Part shown: positions 1 through 5,083 of the stretch, piece by piece
Position numbering within the stretch: position 1 is the stretch's first letter
Layout: the number at the start of each line of letters is the position of its first letter
Assembly (NCBI GenBank): GCA_938003605.1
Contig: CALKYD010000094.1
Span: forward strand, 1 to 5,835
Source of the DNA: an uncultured Sulfolobales archaeon
Lineage (GTDB): Archaea; Thermoproteota; Thermoprotei_A; Sulfolobales; Desulfurococcaceae
Length of the DNA stretch: 5,835 bases
Direction of reading: 5' to 3'
Program-made: the position numbers and the translations under genes
Notes under the pieces: generated by a model
Told to the model about the DNA's origin: nothing
What the model saw: only the letters and a program-made list of their open reading frames with translations
Databases searched by the model: none

Positions 1-267
<267 letters not shown>

Positions 268-351
268 TCACTCTAAGGTCTTTTCAAAGATCGTTGTATA
301 GCTTTAATGTAGCAGTACTTTAAACACATACATTGTCTCCCGGCTTCATAA

Positions 352-360
352 CTTATATAG
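352..360 (+). promoter_or_regulatory. TATA-type promoter for the M55 peptidase gene
   Basis: CTTATATAG is the best TATA-like element in this gap. With the usual archaeal spacing of about 25 bases, transcription would begin near 380, leaving a leader of roughly a dozen bases that contains GGTGAT (384-389). This places the promoter inside the longest open frame and argues against a start upstream of it. Confidence 0.55.
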
Positions 361-392
361 AGAGGCCTGCTCTAGTTAGTCTTGGTGATTTA

Positions 393-1244
393 TTGAAGGG
401 TTATGTAAGCGTTGACTTAGAGGGCTTGCCAGGTATAGCGTCACTAACTATGCTTTCTCCAAAGAGCTCTCAATACAGCGTTGCTTCAAGAATTATGACT
501 AAGTTGAGTGCAGCTATTGCTAGGGAGCTTTTAAATAAGGGCTTCAAGGAGGTTACAGTAGCTGACAGCCATGGCTACATGACTAACCTGAATTACTTAG
601 CGTTTCCACGCGGAGTTAGGCTTATACAAGGATATCCAAGACCCATATCCATGGTTACCGGCATATGCAGCGAGTATAAGGCGGCTTTCTTCATTGGTTA
701 CCACTGTGGAGCTGGTACAACTAGGGGAATCCTAGATCATACCTATAGTGGAAGGGCTTTCCATAGAGTTTGGCTAAACGAAGTTCCTGTAAGTGAATTC
801 CTACTGAATTCACTCGTAGTTGGAGAACACGGTGTACCAGTAGCTATGGTTGCAGGAGATAGCTGCCTAAGGAGTGAAGTAGAGAGATACTCTCCATGGA
901 CTGTATTCGTTGAGTTTAAGCATGGAGTAAGCAGATACGCAGCTGTATACAAGTCTATGGAGGAACTAATTGACGAAGTTAAAGCCAAGATTGATGAAGC
1001 CGTAGGACTTGTTGAAGAAGGAGCTGCTAAACCACTTAAATTAAATTGCGACAAATACAGGTTACGCATAGAGTTCAGGGAAAGCGATATAGCTGACATA
1101 GCTGAAACTATTTCAGGAGCTAGTAGAATCGATGCTTATACCGTAGAATACTACTTAGGTACTCCTAGTGAAGCCCTTAAGTTAATAGAACTACTGGCTT
1201 TAGCAGGGTCAGGACTACAATATCTTAAGCAACTAATGCAATAA
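393..1244 (+). CDS. M55 family D-aminopeptidase (DppA-like)
   Basis: Zinc-dependent peptidase related to Bacillus subtilis DppA, which releases N-terminal D-amino acids from short peptides; cytoplasmic, with no signal peptide or membrane segment. The 283 residues compare with about 274 for DppA. All the expected metal ligands can be placed: Asp8 and Glu10 in SVDLEG, His60 in ADSHG, His104 in GYHCG, and Glu135 in VSEFLLN. His116 in DHTYSGR matches the catalytic histidine. GVPVAMVAGD (about 148-156) is the conserved core strand. I chose the TTG at 393: it sits just after GGTGAT (384-389), behind a TATA-like box (352-360), and puts Asp8 and Glu10 at the family positions. A longer frame opens at a TTG at 333, but its extra 20 residues precede the promoter. 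Substrate specificity in archaea is inferred; the family assignment is firm. Confidence 0.9.
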   Translation: MKGYVSVDLEGLPGIASLTMLSPKSSQYSVASRIMTKLSAAIARELLNKGFKEVTVADSHGYMTNLNYLAFPRGVRLIQGYPRPISMVTGICSEYKAAFFIGYHCGAGTTRGILDHTYSGRAFHRVWLNEVPVSEFLLNSLVVGEHGVPVAMVAGDSCLRSEVERYSPWTVFVEFKHGVSRYAAVYKSMEELIDEVKAKIDEAVGLVEEGAAKPLKLNCDKYRLRIEFRESDIADIAETISGASRIDAYTVEYYLGTPSEALKLIELLALAGSGLQYLKQLMQ

Positions 1245-1248
1245 CGCT

Positions 1249-1368
1249 GTCAACAGCTGTCCCAAATGGGAAGACTAGAGTAAAAGGTTGAGTAAACGAT
1301 ACTCCAAGTGCGGGATGGTAAATGCCTTGAAGGAAGCGCCACGCCTTCAGATGGAGGGGCATACTTAA
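1249..1368 (+). pseudogene. Decayed TnpB-like (IS200/IS605 or IS607 type) C-terminal zinc-ribbon remnant
   Basis: Starting five bases after the peptidase stop, one frame reads NSCPKWED, stop, SKRLSKRYSKCGM, NALKEAPRLQMEGHT, stop. This resembles the zinc ribbon near the C-terminus of TnpB proteins (CPxC, 12 or so residues, CxxCG). Here two of four cysteines are replaced (Trp encoded at 1267-1269, Ser at 1303-1305) and a TAG at 1276-1278 interrupts it. The same frame continues as near-open segments split by stops at 1366, 1429 and 1447, down to about 1527, but I recognise nothing there. An inverted repeat TGAAGG/CCTTCA (1328-1333, 1344-1349), followed by GGAGGGGC, is like hairpins found at such transposon ends. 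No RuvC core is left. The assignment rests on a short pattern and could be coincidence. Confidence 0.4.
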
Positions 1369-1778
1369 GAAGCTCTCAAGAACTTGGAGAGCATTCACCC
1401 TGGCAAAGAGGCCGGTGAAAGCACTAATGAATTCTAGAGAAGCGCGTGGACTCTATAGGAGCTTGAGGTCCTAAGCAAAGTAAGTGAAGTAAACAGTTTA
1501 AGGCATTGGAATTCAAGCTATGCTTAAAGCAAGCTTTGTACAAAAGATGAGAATGAAATGTAGCGTGAAGTGAAGGCTGTTAAAGAAATGTGAATGAAGT
1601 AAAGTAAAGAGCACTATTTACTGAGTGCATAAGGAGCTTTGACGGAAATCAATAATGGGGGAAGGGAGTGCGCAGATCTCTTTCCTCACCTTCACTCTTC
1701 TAAGAAGCGAAGCTCTCAGCAGACATCACTAGTATTCAGCTGTTTTCAAGCTAATCTTTAGATGCGTTGAGCTAAAGA
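1369..1778. other. Gene-poor stretch without recognisable product
   Basis: All frames are broken by frequent stops and I recognise no domain. Visible structure: a hairpin GCTCTC...GAGAGC with inner AAG/CTT pairs and one bulged G (1372-1392), and a purine-rich tract with repeated GTGAAG/GAATGA/GTAAAG-like words (about 1545-1620). There is also a possible GU-containing stem between GGAAGGG near 1661 and CTTTCC near 1680. It may be worn-down mobile-element or gene sequence. No start with a Shine-Dalgarno site leads into an open frame of useful length. Confidence 0.5.
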
Positions 1779-1779
1779 T
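1754..1779. repeat. Perfect 8-bp inverted repeat (hairpin)
   Basis: ATCTTTAG (1754-1761) and CTAAAGAT (1772-1779) flank a 10-base loop. On the - strand it directly follows the stop of the ABC-ATPase-like remnant (TGA 1781-1779), so it may be the old 3' end signal of that gene. On the + strand it has no T run after it. Confidence 0.5.
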
Positions 1780-1892
1780 CATACTATTGCTTATCCGCTA
1801 TTTTCGTCAAATACGTGGATTCTACTTTCGTCAAAGAGGATCCACGCAGTTTCCTTAAGACTGTTAAGACATGTTTCATCTATGTAAAGTAT
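1779..1892 (-). pseudogene. Fragment resembling the C-terminus of a sugar-type ABC transporter ATPase
   Basis: Read on the - strand, 1892 to 1794 is open: ILYIDETCLNSLKE, then TAWILFDESRIHVFDENSG, then TAA (1793-1791), AIV and TGA. The pattern 'V/A-W-I-x-F-D-x-x-R/K-I-H-V/L-F-D-x-x-[TS]-G-K-A-I' is what MalK/UgpC-type transporter ATPases show at their very end (TOBE region). The TAA stands where Lys (AAA) would be expected, a one-base change. Nothing upstream of it on that strand remains, because the aminotransferase gene occupies the space. It has no start codon of its own. The 10-base direct repeat TTTCGTCAAA (1802-1811, 1826-1835) is explained by the two FDE codon triplets. The match is from memory over about 20 residues, so it is tentative. 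Confidence 0.42.
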
Positions 1893-1897
1893 TTAAG
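1886..1897 (+). promoter_or_regulatory. TATA-type promoter for the class V aminotransferase gene
   Basis: AAAGTATTTAAG combines an A-rich BRE-like stretch with TATTTAA (1890-1896). Expected transcription start is near 1918-1920, giving a leader of about 13 bases with GGGG at 1924-1927 ahead of the TTG start. The box overlaps the 5' edge of the - strand ABC-ATPase-like remnant. Confidence 0.5.
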
Positions 1898-1932
1898 TAA
1901 ATTTTAGCATTTAAGCTATGTCTGGGGCCTAA

Positions 1933-3102
1933 TTGAAGCTGTATACAGATCGTTTTATACTTACGCCTGGCCCTACAGAGATCCCTCACTGCATTAGAAT
2001 GGCGTTGGCCAGGGAGACCACTAACCCAGATCTAGATCCAGAGTTTCTCAATGAGTATAGCGAGGTTAGGAATATGTTAAAGGATCTTTTGGAGGCTCGC
2101 AGTGCCTCAGTCTACGTCATGGTTGGTGAAGCTATACTAGGGCTTGAAGCAGCCATAGCTAACTTAGTTAGACCTGGGGATAAAGTGCTTGTTGTAGCTA
2201 ATGGAGTTTTTGGAGAGGGGTTTGCAGACTTTGTAAAGGCGTATCGTGGCGTACCAATACTGGTTGGAGCTAGTGACGGCGAGTGGAGGAGAAGCATTGA
2301 GTCAAGCACTATTGACAGAGAGCTGGAGCGCAATAAGGATGTAAGCATTGTAACTCTAGTTCACTGCGACACTCCATCAGCTATATTGAACGACTTGCGG
2401 AGTGTAGCGAAGGTTGTTAAAGAACATGGAGCTCTACTTGTAGTTGACGCAGTATCAAGCATTGGTGGAGTGCCGATAGAGTTCGACAAGAATGGAGTAG
2501 ATGTATTGATCGGTGGATCTCAGAAAGCATTGAATGCTCCAGCTGGGCTAACTATAATGGCTATCAGTGAGGCCGCGTGGGAGGCCATTGATAGAGCGAA
2601 CTACAGCGGCTTATACCTAAACTTAAGAGCGTGGAGGGATTCTCTCGACACCCACGGGGTATTCCCCTACACTATGAGTGATGTACTGATATACGCACTT
2701 AAAGAAGCTTTAAAAACGTTGTTTAATGAAGGATTGGATAACGTTTATAGAAGACACTTAATGGCTAGAAGAGCTTCTTGGAGAGCTCTTGAAGCGCTAG
2801 GACTAACTCCATTTCCAGCTTCAATAGACGACTCTTCACCAACAGTTACGGCGTTCCTAACTCCAAACGGTATTAGTGATGAAGAGCTGAGAAACCACAT
2901 ATGGAGTAAGTATGGGGTAATGTTGGCCGGCAGCTGGGGCAGGCTCAAGGGAAGAGTTGTTAGAGTAGGTCACATGGGGGTTCAAGCATCTAGAACCCAC
3001 ATACTAATAGCCTACACGACATTAGCCAAAGCACTCAAGGACTTTGGACACGAAGTCAGCGTGGATAAGGTAATGGATGCTATAGAAAGCGAGTTCAGCT
3101 AA
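1933..3102 (+). CDS. Class V pyridoxal-phosphate aminotransferase (serine-pyruvate / alanine-glyoxylate type)
   Basis: Fold-type I, PLP-dependent transaminase of the AGT/SgaA/PucG group; likely moves an amino group between alanine or serine and glyoxylate or pyruvate in the cytoplasm. The 389 residues match the usual 380-390. Visible: LTPGPTEIP near the N-terminus (10-18), PGDKVLVVANGVFGE (81-95), VDAVSSIGG (171-179) with Asp172 expected to hold the pyridine nitrogen, GGSQKALNAPAGL (194-206) with Lys198 as the Schiff-base lysine, and RVGHMG (344-349) with Arg344 expected to bind the substrate carboxylate. Where many members have GSGT before the MEAA helix, this one has GEAILGLEAA (65-74), a variant I associate with a separate subfamily, so exact substrates are uncertain. 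The start is TTG, with GGGG (1924-1927) five bases ahead. It is flanked by non-coding DNA and is probably monocistronic. Confidence 0.88.
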   Translation: MKLYTDRFILTPGPTEIPHCIRMALARETTNPDLDPEFLNEYSEVRNMLKDLLEARSASVYVMVGEAILGLEAAIANLVRPGDKVLVVANGVFGEGFADFVKAYRGVPILVGASDGEWRRSIESSTIDRELERNKDVSIVTLVHCDTPSAILNDLRSVAKVVKEHGALLVVDAVSSIGGVPIEFDKNGVDVLIGGSQKALNAPAGLTIMAISEAAWEAIDRANYSGLYLNLRAWRDSLDTHGVFPYTMSDVLIYALKEALKTLFNEGLDNVYRRHLMARRASWRALEALGLTPFPASIDDSSPTVTAFLTPNGISDEELRNHIWSKYGVMLAGSWGRLKGRVVRVGHMGVQASRTHILIAYTTLAKALKDFGHEVSVDKVMDAIESEFS

Positions 3103-3138
3103 CTCCATTAATTACTGATTTATGGGAACTACGCTCCG

Positions 3139-3189
3139 TGCATAAGACGCTAAGCGGTTTCGTAGAGAAAGTGTTCTACGCTTTATGCA
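3139..3189. other. Potential three-way-junction RNA fold between aminotransferase and tRNA
   Basis: An outer stem TGCATAA/TTATGCA (3139-3145, 3183-3189) encloses two hairpins. One is CGC-TAA-GCG (3148-3156). The other is CGTAGA/TCTACG with an 8-base loop (3161-3166, 3175-3180). CTACGCT occurs twice (3129-3135, 3176-3182), allowing an alternative pairing. It abuts the tRNA 3' end on the - strand and lies in the 3' region of the aminotransferase on the + strand. I match it to no known RNA family; role unknown. Confidence 0.4.
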
Positions 3190-3190
3190 A

Positions 3191-3297
3191 AGCCGCCGGC
3201 GGGATTTGAACCCGCGTCCACCGGCTCACCTGCGACCACGGATCTAGCTGACGTGCCGTTACGAGGCCGGCGCTCCACCGGGCTGAGCTACGGCGGC
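3191..3297 (-). tRNA. tRNA-Thr (anticodon CGT), intron-containing
   Basis: Read on the - strand from 3297. Acceptor GCCGCCG pairs with CGGCGGC. The D stem is GCTC/GAGC around a loop with the invariant GG. The anticodon stem CCGGC/GCCGG carries loop CTCGTAA, so the anticodon is CGT (3263-3261), decoding ACG. The variable loop is TGGAC; the T stem GCGGG/CCCGC carries loop TTCAAAT. The base after the acceptor is U (3191), the discriminator typical of archaeal tRNA-Thr; CCA is not encoded. The anticodon loop is interrupted by a 33-base intron (separate entry). Removing it leaves a 74-base cloverleaf with every stem perfectly paired, so the gene is almost certainly functional. Position 21 is G rather than the usual A. 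Confidence 0.95.
3227..3259 (-). other. Intron of tRNA-Thr at canonical position 37/38
   Basis: In the transcript the junctions read CTCGTA^ACGGC and CAGGTG^AGCCGG. They form a bulge-helix-bulge: anticodon stem CCGGC/GCCGG, central helix CUCG/CAGG with one C-A mismatch and one G-U, 3-base bulges UAA and UGA, and an intron helix CGGC/GUCG with one G-U. Cutting after the second bulge base on each side gives a 33-base intron. This is the site the archaeal splicing endonuclease recognises. The imperfect central helix points to the relaxed form handled by heteromeric crenarchaeal endonucleases. Placement could shift by one base because A37 and A38 are identical. Confidence 0.85.
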
Positions 3298-3330
3298 ACA
3301 CCAACTATCTATCGTAGTTTTAGGTATGGG

Positions 3331-3337
3331 TTTATTA
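3331..3337 (-). promoter_or_regulatory. TATA-type promoter of tRNA-Thr
   Basis: On the - strand TAATAAA followed by CCC lies 34-40 bases ahead of the mature tRNA 5' end. The usual 25-base spacing would start the transcript about 10 bases upstream of the tRNA. Confidence 0.4.
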
Positions 3338-3401
3338 GCTTAGTTTCACCTTAGTTTGAATAGCGTTTAAATTCACTGCTCAGCTGCATGAATTCCACTC
3401 A

Positions 3402-3664
3402 TTAATTTATGCTTACCCTATGGGGATAGGTGTATGGCTTGCCTTTTCCATCAACTCATCCAAGAGGCGTACTATTGTGTGAGTAAGGGGAGCTCGCCTC
3501 GAATATTCCGGCAACTCCTTTTCAAGCTACGTAGAGGGCTAGCTTATCGCTGACAAATACGTTTCGAGTGTAATTGCGTATCGGCCACTAATTCCCCATT
3601 TAAGTTTTTCCTTGACTATCTCCCAATTCTTTGGATTTGCTACGCAAAGCCGATACCCCATCAT
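3402..3664 (-). pseudogene. Broken EVE-domain protein gene
   Basis: From ATG at 3664 the - strand reads MMGYRLCVANPKNWEIVKEK (residues 1-20), then LKWGISGRYAITLETYLS. This is the opening of EVE-domain proteins, which typically begin with a short strand, then C-V-x-N-x-x-N-W-E-[IV]-x-K and W-G-[IV]. EVE is a PUA-like fold that binds modified bases in nucleic acid. The frame ends at TAG (3541-3539), but one base over the homology resumes: GDKLALYVA, stop, KGVAGIFEASSPYSH, NSTPLG, stop, VDGKGKPYTYPHRVSI, stop. One missing G near 3549 would restore S-G-D-K-L. TGA codons at 3524-3522 and 3458-3456 and TAA at 3404-3402 interrupt the rest. The C-terminal third or more of the usual ~145 residues is absent. 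The promoter and a strong ribosome binding site survive, so inactivation seems recent. A short transcript or 41-residue peptide could still be made. Confidence 0.82.
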
Positions 3665-3667
3665 ACT

Positions 3668-3703
3668 TCACCTCTTACTCCCCCACTTACCTCATCTATA
3701 ATA
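3668..3703 (-). promoter_or_regulatory. Surviving TATA box and Shine-Dalgarno site of the EVE pseudogene
   Basis: On the - strand TATTATAG (3703-3696) precedes GAGGTGA (3674-3668), which lies 3 bases before the first ATG and 6 before the second. GAGGTGA is one of the best Shine-Dalgarno matches in the window, and the box-to-start distance of about 35 bases is like that of the intact genes. Confidence 0.6.
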
Positions 3704-3830
3704 CAGTGGTCGAACTATAGCTTAGGCAGCTTCAAATCCTGGGATATATCATTTAAGCAAGCTGATGAGTCCCTCCACTACTTAGTGCTTTCTATAGCTT
3801 ACTGCCGTGTCCCAGCCTTAGGCAAGGTGT

Positions 3831-3871
3831 TAAAAGTTAAGTAGTAGTCTTTAAGTAATAGCTGCAGAGGT
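3831..3871 (+). promoter_or_regulatory. Promoter and ribosome binding site of the M29 peptidase gene
   Basis: TTAAAAG (about 3831-3837) would start a transcript near 3860 that includes GAGGT (3867-3871), seven bases ahead of the ATG. A second A/T box, CTTTAAGTAA (3849-3857 region), would give an almost leaderless message. The retained Shine-Dalgarno site favours the first. From 3704 to 3830 I see no feature I can support. Confidence 0.4.
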
Positions 3872-3878
3872 AGGCTCT

Positions 3879-4991
3879 ATGCCTAACTCTACGGTATCTA
3901 AGCTAGCTAGGCTCTTAGTTGAATACTCTGTCGCCATAAAGCCTATAGATGAAGTAGCTATATACGGCAGTTATGAGGCAATGCCTTTAATAAGGGAGAT
4001 CTTCAGGGAAGTGGTTGAGCATGGGGGTTATCCAGTAATAGTCAATGTTTACGATGAAGTGCTTGAAGAAACTTTCTACAGGTTTGCTAGAGAGGAATTG
4101 ATCAGCTATGTGAGCAGCATTGAGAGGGAAGTAGCTTCCAGAATAACTGCTAGAATAAGCATACTTAGCCCAACTCATACAAAGCACTTATCAGGCATTG
4201 ATCCTGAGAGAATTAAGCGCAGAAGCGCTTCTAGAGCGCCACTAATGGAGATCTTCATGGAGAGAAGCGCTAAGGGAGAGCTGAAGTGGGTTGTAGCACC
4301 ATACCCAACTAGGGCATTGGCTCAAGAGGCAGGGATGAGCATTATTGAATATGAGGAGTTCGTCTATAGAGCAACGCTAATTGATAGAGACGACCCTGTA
4401 TCAGCATGGATGGAGAAAGCCAGGGAGCAACAGAGAATAGCGGATTTCCTCAATAAAGTAAGTGAGCTACACTACGAAGGTCCAGGCATAAACTTGTTTC
4501 TAGGAGTGAGTGGCAGAACTTGGATAAACGATGATGGGAGACACAACATGCCTGGTGGAGAAGTGTTTACAGCACCAATTGAGGATAGCGCTGAAGGCTT
4601 TGTTGAATTCGATTACCCAGCCATATGGAGGGGTGTTGAAGTAGATGGCGTGAGGCTAGTGTTCAATAGAGGAGTAGTTGTAGAGGCTAAAGCTGTGCGC
4701 GGAGAGGAATTCCTAAGGAAAATCCTCAGCGTAGATGATGGAGCGAGAAGGCTTGGTGAAATAGCTTTTGGCTTAAACTACTCTATAGATAGGTTTACAA
4801 AGGAAACATTGTTTGACGAAAAAATAGGCGGAACTATACACATGGCTCTTGGAGCAGCATACCCTGAATCCCGTGGAAGAAATAAGAGCGCTATACACTG
4901 GGACATGATTAAGGATATGAGGAGGGGCAGAGTCTACGCTGATGGAGAGCTAGTCTATGAAAACGGCAAGTTCCTATTAGACGTAGTCTAG
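3879..4991 (+). CDS. M29 family metallo-aminopeptidase (AmpS/AmpT-like)
   Basis: Cytoplasmic, metal-dependent aminopeptidase that removes N-terminal residues from peptides; relatives are Thermus AmpT and bacterial AmpS/PepS. Of 370 residues (family about 370-415), the C-terminal half holds the active site: Glu228 in GGEVFTAP, Glu294 in LGEIAFG, His321 in GTIHMALG, and His340 and Asp342 in AIHWDM. These align with the five Thermus ligands Glu250, Glu316, His345, His378 and Asp380, with the first spacing (66) and last spacing (2) conserved. Tyr328 in GAAYPE matches the catalytic tyrosine, seven residues after the histidine as in Thermus. The N-terminal half (about 1-190) is the usual dimer/lid domain. 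The gap between the two histidines is 19 rather than 33 residues, a shorter loop. ATG start with GAGGT at seven bases. With the M55 enzyme it suggests peptide recycling, though the genes are not adjacent. Confidence 0.93.
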   Translation: MPNSTVSKLARLLVEYSVAIKPIDEVAIYGSYEAMPLIREIFREVVEHGGYPVIVNVYDEVLEETFYRFAREELISYVSSIEREVASRITARISILSPTHTKHLSGIDPERIKRRSASRAPLMEIFMERSAKGELKWVVAPYPTRALAQEAGMSIIEYEEFVYRATLIDRDDPVSAWMEKAREQQRIADFLNKVSELHYEGPGINLFLGVSGRTWINDDGRHNMPGGEVFTAPIEDSAEGFVEFDYPAIWRGVEVDGVRLVFNRGVVVEAKAVRGEEFLRKILSVDDGARRLGEIAFGLNYSIDRFTKETLFDEKIGGTIHMALGAAYPESRGRNKSAIHWDMIKDMRRGRVYADGELVYENGKFLLDVV

Positions 4992-5039
4992 CCCCCTCCA
5001 CACTGAAACATAGCTTAAGTGCGCATGAATGAGCATAAT

Positions 5040-5077
5040 CATTAATAACTAGCCGTCAATTATTCATTAATGCGGTG
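5040..5077 (+). promoter_or_regulatory. Promoter and ribosome binding site of serS
   Basis: CATTAATAAC (about 5040-5049) is a TATA candidate placed to start transcription near 5068. GGTG (5074-5077) then sits six bases ahead of the TTG at 5084 and decides the start codon. Confidence 0.4.
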
Positions 5078-5083
5078 CTGTGC

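Noticed and set aside
743..1099. Long - strand open frame inside the M55 peptidase gene, and similar ones inside the aminotransferase and M29 genes
   Set aside because: Their translations are low-complexity, Ser/Leu-rich shadows of well-supported genes, with no recognisable domain.
1670..1705. - strand TGAGGAAAGAG resembling the conserved GAGGAAAGTCC element of RNase P RNA
   Set aside because: The following bases do not match and no partner conserved region or P4 helix was found nearby.
1801..1846. Direct repeat TTTCGTCAAA (1802-1811, 1826-1835) interleaved with inverted repeat CGTGGAT/ATCCACG, which looks like an operator or recombination site
   Set aside because: The repeats coincide with two Phe-Asp-Glu codon triplets of a - strand protein remnant, so coding history explains the direct repeat; the 7-bp inverted repeat alone is weak.
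3261..3297. tRNA gene as a possible integration site (attB) with the EVE remnant as cargo
   Set aside because: No second copy of the tRNA 3' end occurs in the window and no integrase is present.
3574..3656. Inverted repeats TTGCGTA/TACGCAA and GTATCGGC/GCCGATAC as a possible mobile-element end or attachment site
   Set aside because: Both arms lie in the coding remnant of the EVE gene (its YRLCV and GRYAI segments), overlap each other in incompatible pairings, and no target duplication is seen.
3762..3768. CTGATGA as a possible C box of a C/D guide RNA
   Set aside because: No D box (CTGA) or second C'/D' pair occurs at a suitable distance.
3659..3844. Open + strand frame ending in TAG at 3842, reading ...SFKSWDISFKQADESLHYL..., faintly like a HEPN-type helix
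   Set aside because: It has no ATG, GTG or TTG start with a ribosome binding site before its middle, overlaps the EVE promoter on the other strand, and is short enough to be open by chance.
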